A DNA stretch of 64,000 bases from the NCBI GenBank assembly GCA_024234635.1, contig JACKNX010000005.1, positions 242,405 through 306,404 of the forward strand. Direction: 5' to 3'. Origin of the DNA: Pseudomonadales bacterium. Its GTDB lineage: Bacteria > Pseudomonadota > Gammaproteobacteria > Pseudomonadales > Azotimanducaceae. The notes beneath the pieces are model-generated. The model saw only the letters and a list, made by a program, of their open reading frames with translations, did not search any database and was not told where the DNA came from. Shown one piece after another: positions 17,182-24,510 of this stretch (position 1 is its first letter; each line of letters starts with the position of its first letter). Position numbers and translations under genes: made by a program.

Positions 17182-19144
17182 TGTGATCTTCTGTACGGAA
17201 CCCGCCGGGCGCAGCGACCATGGAAGGATGCTGCTCCCGGCGGGGGCCGCCCTTCAGGCAGCCGTTGTGAAGCGGCACGGTAAGGCACACGCTGCAGCCC
17301 GACGCACTATTTGACAGCAACAGTTCACCGCCCAGCTGCCGGGCCCGCGCCCGCATGTTGGCGATACCATGCCCGCCTCGCCCGTCGTTCTCGCGTACAC
17401 CGTCCCCATCGTCGGTGATCGATACTGTCAGACACAACTGCGTGGAGACACTGGTTACCTCGATGGTCCCCGCTCCGGCATGCCGAACCACGTTGTTGCA
17501 GGCTTCCTGAATGATGCGGTACACCGCCAGCACGGACTCCGGCGAGAAGCCCGTCACCTCACCGACTTCGCAGCGCCACTCGAGTTCCAGGCCGTGCGTG
17601 GCAAGCCAGCGGGACAGGCGCGGTCGCAGCATGCCCAGCGCCAGCGCCATGTCATCCGGAAGCGATTCGAGCGAATCGATGACAAGGCGCAGATCCTGCA
17701 GGCTCTCCGCTACGGTTTCGCGCACGATGGTTTCGTCCACGCGCTGCCGGTTCAGCAGGCCGGACAAGGCCGCCAGACGACCACCAACGCCATCGTGCAT
17801 GTCGCGCATGATGCGATGCCGCTCCGCAAGCAGCGTTCGCTCGGCTTCCACCGCACGTAGCTGTTCGAAGTTTTCCCTGAGTTCTGCTTCCCTGGCAGCC
17901 ACGGTGCGTGCGAGCTGTTCGTTCGTACGCGACGCGGCGCGTGCGTTGTCCACGTAGCGAAACACCAGCTCGAGGGCGATGGCGAACACCAGAATGGGTG
18001 GACCAAGTCGGGCGTAGTACGCCTGCGGCATGCCCGGCGGCCAGGACACCACCACGTCGAAAACGCCTACCGCGCCGGTGGCCAGCAGCGCTGCAGCCAC
18101 CCATGCGGCACGCGTGCTCCAATGGTTGCGCAGATGCGCAACGATCAACCAGCCCGCCCAGGGCGCAATCACCAGCAGCGACCATCGCATCATGGCGTTC
18201 GAGGCATTGATGCCGGAGCGGAGATCGTGGCCGATCTTCCATCCCATGGCGGCAACCAGACAGGCAGCGGCGGCCACGAGCAGACCCGTGAGAATGGCTG
18301 AGCTTCGGCCTACCCAGCGCAACACGAAGTCCATCGCCGCGGCCAGCATGCACACGGTGGCGGCGCGATAAATGAAAAAGTGCATGTCGTGTGAGAGCCA
18401 GGGATCCAGTGCGAGATCGTTGACGGATCGCAGCAGGTAGAAAAGCAACAGGAACGCAAACGAAATCAGCAGCGGATCCCGCTGGCGGGCCACTACGATG
18501 CCCGCTACCAGCAGCAGTATCGGCACGACCACAACCGCGGCAATCCACAGCGCCTGCACCTGCGTGAAGTAACGAACCCGCCAAGCGGGCGCAAGCGCAT
18601 CCTGTGGACCGATATAGACCGGATTGGACATGCCGAAACCCGGCGCGATTTCCGCGAACACGAGGATCAGTTCATTGTCACCGGCATGCAGATCCCCGGG
18701 AGCGACGGGAATGAGTACGGGTCGCGAGCTGTACATGCTCACCGGCTGGGTGATCTGCCCGGCACGACCGACCAGGCGCCCATTGACATGCACCTCGACG
18801 GCATTCTGGAACGCGGGTAGATACACCGCCCAGAAGTCCCGCGGCGCTTGGTTCAGCCGGAATTGGTGGCGCATGATTTCGAACGCATCGCCACAGCCAA
18901 TCGTATGACAGAAGCGCATCGGCAGGGTCGCGCGTTTCCAGGTGTCGCCGAGATCGGCGGGGCGGGGTGACGCGCTGGTCTGGAAATCCGCCTCCACAAC
19001 GGGTTCGACGGTCGGCACCGCCTGTTCGGACCACAGCACGAGCAGCGCAACACAACCGAGAATCACGACAAAGGGCAGTGTTCTGGAAAGCAGGCGCCAG
19101 CGGCCGACGCCGCCTGACGAGTCAGCCCACGGATATGAGGCCAT
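17174..19144 (-). CDS. 7TMR-DISM-type sensor histidine kinase
   Basis: A 656-residue membrane kinase. A first transmembrane helix (about 22-38) leads to a periplasmic jelly-roll sensor like 7TMR-DISMED2 (about 60-185: VYLPAFQNAVEVHVNGRLVG). Then come seven membrane helices (about 197-395), a coiled coil (400-440), HisKA_3 dimerisation with phospho-acceptor His450 in MRDMHDGVGG, and an HATPase domain (GGHGIANMRARARQLGGEL). The ATG at 19144 overlaps the response-regulator gene by 23 bp, which is translation-friendly. It phosphorylates the adjacent LuxR-type regulator. The ligand is unknown; the DISMED2 fold suggests a carbohydrate or other small extracellular molecule. Confidence 0.9.
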   Translation of the reverse strand: MASYPWADSSGGVGRWRLLSRTLPFVVILGCVALLVLWSEQAVPTVEPVVEADFQTSASPRPADLGDTWKRATLPMRFCHTIGCGDAFEIMRHQFRLNQAPRDFWAVYLPAFQNAVEVHVNGRLVGRAGQITQPVSMYSSRPVLIPVAPGDLHAGDNELILVFAEIAPGFGMSNPVYIGPQDALAPAWRVRYFTQVQALWIAAVVVVPILLLVAGIVVARQRDPLLISFAFLLLFYLLRSVNDLALDPWLSHDMHFFIYRAATVCMLAAAMDFVLRWVGRSSAILTGLLVAAAACLVAAMGWKIGHDLRSGINASNAMMRWSLLVIAPWAGWLIVAHLRNHWSTRAAWVAAALLATGAVGVFDVVVSWPPGMPQAYYARLGPPILVFAIALELVFRYVDNARAASRTNEQLARTVAAREAELRENFEQLRAVEAERTLLAERHRIMRDMHDGVGGRLAALSGLLNRQRVDETIVRETVAESLQDLRLVIDSLESLPDDMALALGMLRPRLSRWLATHGLELEWRCEVGEVTGFSPESVLAVYRIIQEACNNVVRHAGAGTIEVTSVSTQLCLTVSITDDGDGVRENDGRGGHGIANMRARARQLGGELLLSNSASGCSVCLTVPLHNGCLKGGPRREQHPSMVAAPGGFRTEDHTG

Positions 19145-19862
19145 CGTTGATCGCCCGGTACACGGCCTCGCTGCGCGAGTTTGCGTGCAGCTTGTCGTAG
19201 ATCTGTTTGACGTGGAAAGCCACGGTGTTGTGTGAGATGCCGCATTGACGCGCCACTTCGCGGTAGGTGTAGCCACGGGCCAGGCGGGTCAGCACGTCAA
19301 CTTCCCGCCCGGTCAACTGACTGGTGGTGGGCTCACCCGCGGCATCACCGGAGGCCGTCTCACGCACCCGGCGCAGCAGGTGCGCCGCCACGGCGGGACT
19401 GATGGGTGCACTACCGGTGAGTACGTCGCTGATTGCCCGCTGCAGCTCTTCGGGGCTGGAATCTTTCAGCAGGTATCCGTCCACGCCAGCCTCCACCGCG
19501 GCAACGACGCTGACCCGGTCCGCAAACACCGTCACCACCAGGGTGCGACTGCGGGTCCGCGCACGCGTGAGGCGGATGAGGTCGAGGCCCGAGCCGTCAC
19601 CAAGCTGCAGGTCGATGAGCACGAGATCGTGATTGCCAGCCAGGATTGCCCGCTCTCCGGCGGCGCGGGAGTGCGCGGTACCGGAACAGACACAGCCCGG
19701 CACCGCCTCGATGAGGGCGGCGAGGTTCTCCCGCGTGTCCCGATCGTCCTCGATGACCAGCACCCGGGTTCGTCCATTTCGATTGATGTCCACCGGTATT
19801 TCCACTCCCGTCCGTGAAGTCCCCGAATTGTCGGTCAGTCCAATCCCCGGCCGGCTACCCAT
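19122..19862 (-). CDS. LuxR/NarL-family response regulator
   Basis: A 246-residue regulator with an N-terminal receiver (RTRVLVIEDDRDT; phospho-acceptor Asp84 in VLIDLQLGDG; Lys in GYLLKDSSPEEL) and a C-terminal LuxR-type HTH (LTGREVDVLTRLARGYTYREVARQCGISHNTVAFHVKQIYDKL). About 30 residues precede the receiver, so a downstream start is possible. It overlaps the kinase gene and lies 19 bp after the phosphodiesterase gene, so three genes probably form one transcript. Target promoters cannot be read here. Confidence 0.9.
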   Translation of the reverse strand: MGSRPGIGLTDNSGTSRTGVEIPVDINRNGRTRVLVIEDDRDTRENLAALIEAVPGCVCSGTAHSRAAGERAILAGNHDLVLIDLQLGDGSGLDLIRLTRARTRSRTLVVTVFADRVSVVAAVEAGVDGYLLKDSSPEELQRAISDVLTGSAPISPAVAAHLLRRVRETASGDAAGEPTTSQLTGREVDVLTRLARGYTYREVARQCGISHNTVAFHVKQIYDKLHANSRSEAVYRAINDGLISVG

Positions 19863-19881
19863 TCATGTAGGAGACCGTTCC

Positions 19882-21108
19882 TTATTCCAACGGCGCTTCC
19901 GTTTGGGGGATCCGCAATCCCGGTACCACCCCGCCTTCGGACTGCAACGGTGGTGCAATTGCCAGCAACGCCGCCACCGTGGGGGCCACCTGTACCTGGT
20001 GCACGGTACCAAAGCTTGATCCCGGGGGGACGCCGCGCCCCATGGCGAGAAAGATGCCGCCCATGTCCGGCAGATCGGGGGCATACCCGTGCCCGCCAAA
20101 ATTCCAACCGAACAGTCGCAGCGTCGCCATCGCATAACGCTGCCAGCCACCGGGACGCGAGAACGTGAAGGGCGGGTCCGCCAGCACCACCACGTCCCCC
20201 ATGCGCGATGGCGGCGCCAAGCGCAGGGGCTGGGCCTTCGCCCCCGAAAGAACGCGCGTACCGGGAATGCCAGCCAGCGCCTGCATCGCGGCCTCCGCCT
20301 GTCCGGGATCCGCGAGGTGAACATGCGCAACGGAAGAGCCCACCACGTCCGCCTGAATGCCCGCGCGTTCCAGGCGCGCACCGAGATCCACGTAGTCGCC
20401 CATGGGCGTCATGCCGTGATCGCTGACGAGAATCAGCGTCAGGCGAGGCCAGAGCCCCAGGCGATCGACGCCCTGCAGCAGCTCCCCCAGCGCCTGATCC
20501 TGCGTAAGCAGCTGCTCCTGCACCTTGTCACTGGTTGGACCGAAATCATGGGCAACATGATCACCACCGGCGAAGTAGCTCATGATGAGGCGCGGACGTT
20601 CGCCCTCAGGCAGGGCCAGCCACTCGAGCATTTGCCGCACTTTCTCGCTTTCCGGTCGCCGACCGTCGAAGGGCGCCATGCGGAACATGGGCTCCTGTCC
20701 ACGCCAGGGGGTCTCGGAGCCCACCCAGAAATAGGTGGCTGTCGGAATGCCCTGCCGGGTACTGGCGATCCACAGTGGTTCCGCCAGCAGCCAGTCGGCG
20801 TCGGCCGACATGTGGTAACGCCCCTTGCCACGGTCGATGAACGTATTGTCGACAATGCCGTTCACATCCGGGTACGTCCCCGTCGCCATTGCCACGTGAC
20901 CCGGAAAGGTATTGGAGGTGTAGACCGGCGTCAGCCGGTCCGCACCGCCCCCCTCCCTTAGCACCCGGTGAAAGGCGTCCAGTCCCTCCCGGGCAGGGTA
21001 GTCATGGCGCATGCCGTCCAGCGAGATGAGGACAACAAGGGGTGTACCCTCGTCCGCGGTCACAGGCACGGCAACCAGCAACATCAGGAGCGCAAGCAGT
21101 TTCCTCAT
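19882..21108 (-). CDS. ENPP-type phosphodiesterase/pyrophosphatase (alkaline phosphatase superfamily)
   Basis: A 408-residue exported enzyme with a Sec signal peptide (MRKLLALLMLLVAVPVTADEG). The metal and catalytic core follows the nucleotide pyrophosphatase/phosphodiesterase pattern: LISLDGMRHDYP, then TSNTFPGHVAMATG with Thr as nucleophile, SYFAGGDHVAHDFG and VSDHGMTPMGDYVDL. Family members cleave nucleotides, sugar nucleotides or phospholipid head groups outside the cytoplasm. It is the first gene of an operon with a two-component system, hinting that the system senses or regulates phosphate-ester turnover. Substrate unknown. Confidence 0.88.
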   Translation of the reverse strand: MRKLLALLMLLVAVPVTADEGTPLVVLISLDGMRHDYPAREGLDAFHRVLREGGGADRLTPVYTSNTFPGHVAMATGTYPDVNGIVDNTFIDRGKGRYHMSADADWLLAEPLWIASTRQGIPTATYFWVGSETPWRGQEPMFRMAPFDGRRPESEKVRQMLEWLALPEGERPRLIMSYFAGGDHVAHDFGPTSDKVQEQLLTQDQALGELLQGVDRLGLWPRLTLILVSDHGMTPMGDYVDLGARLERAGIQADVVGSSVAHVHLADPGQAEAAMQALAGIPGTRVLSGAKAQPLRLAPPSRMGDVVVLADPPFTFSRPGGWQRYAMATLRLFGWNFGGHGYAPDLPDMGGIFLAMGRGVPPGSSFGTVHQVQVAPTVAALLAIAPPLQSEGGVVPGLRIPQTEAPLE

Positions 21109-21251
21109 TTCCTTCTACCCACAACCGCGAACAACTACGCTACTGCGGGCAGCGATAGCGGTGCAAACACTTGCCTTTCGGGGCGACAGGCCCAACCGGT
21201 CACAACAATCTATCGGGAATGGGCCGGCCTGCGCTTATGATGCCAGCCATC

Positions 21252-22532
21252 ATGAGTGGATTCGTCGCCAACCGGCTGCCCGCACTGACCTACCCGCTGT
21301 ACCGGCGGTACTGGCTCGCGTCCCTGGCTTCCGTGGGTGGTACCCAGCTCATCACCCTGGGTCAGGGCTGGCTGGTGTTCAAACTCACGGGTTCCGCCTG
21401 GAACCTGGGGCTGCTTGGCGCGGCGGTGGCGCTTCCCAATATCGTGCTCACGCTGATCGGTGGCGTCATCGCGGATCGCTTCGACAAACGCGTGATCATG
21501 ATGTTTACGTCCGTGGCGACGGCGAGCCTGCTGGCGCTGCTGTCCTTTCTCGATTATCAGGGCAGCATCACCCTGTGGCAGGTGCTCGCCATTGCCGCCA
21601 CCATCAGCCTGATCACCGGCATCGACTGGCCGGCGCGGGTAGCCATTTATCCACACCTCGTGGGACGTGAAGCCTTCATCAATGCCGTGGCGCTCAACAC
21701 AGTGATCTGGCAGGGCACGCGCATGGCCATGCCGGCTTTCGGCGGCATGCTCATCGCCGCTGGCGGCACATGGCTGCTGTTTGCGCTGGGCAGTGCCGGT
21801 TTTCTGATCATGTTCGCGGTGGTGTCCAGCCTGCGGGTACACGTACCGGCCCCCAACAGCGCCAGCCCATGGCGTCAACTGCAGGACGGCGTGCGTTTCA
21901 TCCTGCACAGCAACCTGTTCGGACCACTCCTCGTAATCGTGTTTGCCGGCATGTTTTTCTGCAGCGCCTATGTACAGTTGATGCCGGTGTTCGCCGCAGC
22001 CATGGGTGGCGACGAGACGGCGTACGGATATCTGCTCGCAACCGGCGGACTCGGCGCCGTAATCGGCACCATCGTCGCCAGCGGCTTCCAGCATCACGCA
22101 CGCCTGGGTCAACTCATGCTCGGTGCCGCTGCACTCACGGCCGTGACCACGGCGCTGTTTGCCTGGGTGGCTGCAAGCGGTCTGCTGTGGAGCGCGCTTG
22201 CCATGACATTGCTGGCGTCCCTGTTCTCCTCGGTCTTCATCGTCACCTCGCAGGGTGTCCTGCAGCTTACGGTGCCGGATCACCTGCGGGGGCGGGTGAT
22301 GGGTATCCACGCCATCGGCTACAGCCTGATTCCACTCGGCGGCCTGCTGCTGGGTGGGCTCACCGGCGTCGTGGGTGTGGCGATGGCCGTTACGATCGGC
22401 AGCGTTGTCTACGCGCTGGCCATTCTGCTGGCTGGCGTCCGCAACCCGCGCATCCGCGACTGGTCCGGCGCAACGCCCGCAATGGTGGAAAGCGAACCGC
22501 CGCTTCGCGAGAATGAGCCGCAAACTGTCTGA
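21252..22532 (+). CDS. MFS transporter (EntS/MFS_3-like exporter)
   Basis: A 426-residue integral membrane protein with 12 predicted helices. The first half begins YRRYWLASLASVGGTQL and carries the cytoplasmic loop GGVIADRFDKRVIM, as in MFS proteins. The overall pattern matches the EntS/TIGR00900 group, which often exports siderophores, antibiotics or other small compounds. I chose ATG 21252; ATGs at 21237 and 21171 are also in frame and no Shine-Dalgarno decides. It is followed by a 73-residue orphan gene 12 bp later. Its cargo is unknown; it is divergent from the phosphodiesterase operon. Confidence 0.82.
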   Translation: MSGFVANRLPALTYPLYRRYWLASLASVGGTQLITLGQGWLVFKLTGSAWNLGLLGAAVALPNIVLTLIGGVIADRFDKRVIMMFTSVATASLLALLSFLDYQGSITLWQVLAIAATISLITGIDWPARVAIYPHLVGREAFINAVALNTVIWQGTRMAMPAFGGMLIAAGGTWLLFALGSAGFLIMFAVVSSLRVHVPAPNSASPWRQLQDGVRFILHSNLFGPLLVIVFAGMFFCSAYVQLMPVFAAAMGGDETAYGYLLATGGLGAVIGTIVASGFQHHARLGQLMLGAAALTAVTTALFAWVAASGLLWSALAMTLLASLFSSVFIVTSQGVLQLTVPDHLRGRVMGIHAIGYSLIPLGGLLLGGLTGVVGVAMAVTIGSVVYALAILLAGVRNPRIRDWSGATPAMVESEPPLRENEPQTV

Positions 22533-22543
22533 GGGAGACCATC

Positions 22544-22765
22544 ATGTCCACGGTTCCACCGACCCAGATTCCTATCGAACGCAACGGCAAGAAGTATCCC
22601 GGCATCTATTCCGTGTCCGGCACCACCCTGATCGCCCGCATTCCGGGCCTCAGCTCGCGCAGTGCGCAGATTACCGAAGGTAACCCCGAGGAAACCGCGC
22701 GAAAACTGCTCAATGACATCATCGACAAGGCCGACGGCTGGGCGCATCTGCAGAAACATCGCTGA
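22544..22765 (+). CDS. Small conserved-looking hypothetical protein
   Basis: A 73-residue soluble protein, MSTVPPTQIPIERNGKKYPG to the end HLQKHR, preceded by a good site (GGGAG) 5-6 bases before the ATG. It has an N-terminal beta-rich part (KYPGIYSVSGTTLIARIPG) and a C-terminal helix (GNPEETARKLLNDIIDKADG). I do not recognise the family. It begins 12 bp after the MFS gene and is likely co-transcribed. No cysteines or metal motifs. Confidence 0.65.
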   Translation: MSTVPPTQIPIERNGKKYPGIYSVSGTTLIARIPGLSSRSAQITEGNPEETARKLLNDIIDKADGWAHLQKHR

Positions 22766-22945
22766 GAGCCTGCCAGGCGTCGCCGGCCTCGCTGTCCCGC
22801 GGCGCAGGGACGCGACGCGTGCCCGGTTGGCAATCAGGCAGGGAATGTATGCGCTGATGTTCGCCCGAGCGGTTCGTCAATTCACTGCCGGGCTACGGGG
22901 CATGGATCTGGACCGGCACTGCAGGCCGGCTTGCTCAGCGGCCTG

Positions 22946-23593
22946 CTAACCGGCAGCCCGCTTCGGCATCCGTTCGAGTTCGAGTTGCTGGTGCAGCACA
23001 TGCAGGGATTTGTCCTGGAGTTCCCGCTCGCGTTCCAGCTCCAGTACCTTGCGCTCCTCTCCCGCCAGTGACTGCTGGAGGCGGTCGATCTCGTTCAGTT
23101 TGCGCACGAGCCGGCCCTCGAGATCCCGCACCATCATCGTCAGATCATCCGGGGATTTGGGGCGGGCTTCCTTCAGCGCTTCGTTTTCCGCCCGCAGGCG
23201 GGCGATTTCCGCGTGCAGCACGGTGATGAGGTTGTTGCCCGCCTCCTCGTTCATGTGCGCACTGGCCTGCTCCTGCTTGAGTTCCTCAAACGCCCGGCGC
23301 ATGGCATCCAGTTCGGCAAAGCGCTGGGCAAGCTGGTCGCGAAGGGCCTCCACCTCAACCGTGTCCGCGGACGGGACCGCTGCCGGGAGCGACTCCAACT
23401 CATCGACTCGCTGCGAAAGACGGGTAAGCTCCTGCTCACGCTGGGATAACTCCAGGCGCGCCGCGGAGACCGTGCGCCGTTCCAGATCAAGCTGGCGCTG
23501 CATTCTGCGCCTGACGAGTTGCCAACCCGCCACCCCGCCGATAAGTGTGGCGACGAGCAGATAGAGGAAGATGCGTCCAACCAGATAGATCAC
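22946..23593 (-). CDS. Membrane-anchored coiled-coil protein
   Basis: A 215-residue protein with one N-terminal membrane helix (YLVGRIFLYLLVATLIGGVAGWQL) followed by a very charged heptad-rich region that spans most of the rest (for example LELSQREQELTRLSQRVDELESL and ARLRAENEALKEARP). It most likely forms an elongated coiled coil facing the cytoplasm, given the charge after the helix. Its start overlaps the stop of the OmpA/BON gene (ATGA), so the two proteins are probably made together and may form an envelope-spanning unit. No enzymatic domain. Confidence 0.75.
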   Translation of the reverse strand: MIYLVGRIFLYLLVATLIGGVAGWQLVRRRMQRQLDLERRTVSAARLELSQREQELTRLSQRVDELESLPAAVPSADTVEVEALRDQLAQRFAELDAMRRAFEELKQEQASAHMNEEAGNNLITVLHAEIARLRAENEALKEARPKSPDDLTMMVRDLEGRLVRKLNEIDRLQQSLAGEERKVLELERERELQDKSLHVLHQQLELERMPKRAAG

Positions 23594-24276
23594 GCTGCCC
23601 GACTCCTTACCCGCAACGTCACCCGGTCGTTGCTTTCCCTGCCTTCTTCTGTCCGGTTATCGGCAACCGGCTGGGTTTCTCCATAGCCACGGCTGCTGAT
23701 GCGGGCCGCCGGCAGGTCGGAGCGAACCAGGTAGCGGGCGATGGCCGCCGCCCTGCGTTCGGTAAGCTTGCGATTGAGATCCGCATCCCCCTTGGAAGGT
23801 GTGTGAGCGCCTACTTCCAAATCAATCCCGCAATCCGCCGCCACTTCCGCTACCTTTTCCAGCACGGCATAGCTGACATCCTCCAGCTCGTCCTGTCCCC
23901 GTTTGAAGCGAATGGCACCAGGCGTGTTCAGCAGATCCAGGCGCTTCTGGCAGACCCCGACACCGGGTATGACATCGACCTGGGCGTGGAACTCCGCCAC
24001 CCCCTCCAGGCCACCGAGCACGGCAAGGGCTTGATCCCGCAGCTCGCTGGACCGCGTCGCGCCATACAGCGTCACGTCCTGGCCATTCACTTCCACCGCT
24101 GACCAGTAGAACGCCTCCGGCACGATTTCGTTGGTGGCGCGGGCTCGCAGATCTGCTTCCAGGGGATCGAGCTCCAGAAATACACAGGCCAGAAAGAGGG
24201 TCAGAAGCACCGCCCCCGCAGTGGTGAGAATCTCGAAAGGCGAGTAGTCGCTGCGGCCTGTTTCAAACGGTTCCAT
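23590..24276 (-). CDS. Inner-membrane OmpA-family protein with BON-like domain
   Basis: A 228-residue protein. A single membrane helix (about 15-35, EILTTAGAVLLTLFLACVFL) leads to a BON-like region (about 55-112: VNGQDVTLYGATRSSELRDQALAVLGGLEGV). A C-terminal OmpA/MotB peptidoglycan-binding domain follows (about 120-225; NRKLTERRAAAIARYLV, ISSRGYGETQPVADNRTEEGRESNDRV), with the usual NDRV/R end. It should be tethered in the inner membrane and grip peptidoglycan. ATG 24276 was chosen since longer starts have no domain content. It pairs with the coiled-coil gene. It resembles Y4-type or TssL-C-like organisation but no secretion genes are nearby. Confidence 0.78.
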   Translation of the reverse strand: MEPFETGRSDYSPFEILTTAGAVLLTLFLACVFLELDPLEADLRARATNEIVPEAFYWSAVEVNGQDVTLYGATRSSELRDQALAVLGGLEGVAEFHAQVDVIPGVGVCQKRLDLLNTPGAIRFKRGQDELEDVSYAVLEKVAEVAADCGIDLEVGAHTPSKGDADLNRKLTERRAAAIARYLVRSDLPAARISSRGYGETQPVADNRTEEGRESNDRVTLRVRSRAA

Positions 24277-24457
24277 GCAACGGAATTCTGCCGAGAGAGC
24301 CGGGTGTCGTTTGTGACCTCCGTCACCGGACTCCCAACTGCGTCGCGTCAGCGCTGCCGCGAGCGGGCCTGCCGACTCGCAACTCAATACTGATACACTC
24401 CAGCGAGTTCTGGGCGCTCGCCGGATCAACCGGTATCCGGCGCTTCCGAACCGGATT

Positions 24458-24477
24458 GCGCATACGGGGGTATGCGC
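24458..24477 (+). promoter_or_regulatory. Leader stem-loop before the PQQ dehydrogenase
   Basis: The 8-bp perfect arms GCGCATAC and GTATGCGC enclose GGGG. The structure lies 33 bp before the ATG and just before the strong site AGGAGGGGG. A second weaker repeat (CCGGAT/ATCCGG, 24421-24440) lies just upstream. They could affect transcript stability or translation; no regulator is known. Confidence 0.35.
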
Positions 24478-24510
24478 GCCATGACCACGTATTGAGGAGG
24501 GGGATTCAAC

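Noticed and set aside
21647..21655. Perfect DnaA box TTATCCACA
   Set aside because: It is isolated inside the MFS coding sequence about 41 kb from dnaA. One 9-mer match on either strand is expected by chance in a window this size, and no cluster is present.
22766..22945. Possible gene in the 180-bp gap after the orphan protein
   Set aside because: Only short frames without a plausible ribosome-binding site or domain are present.
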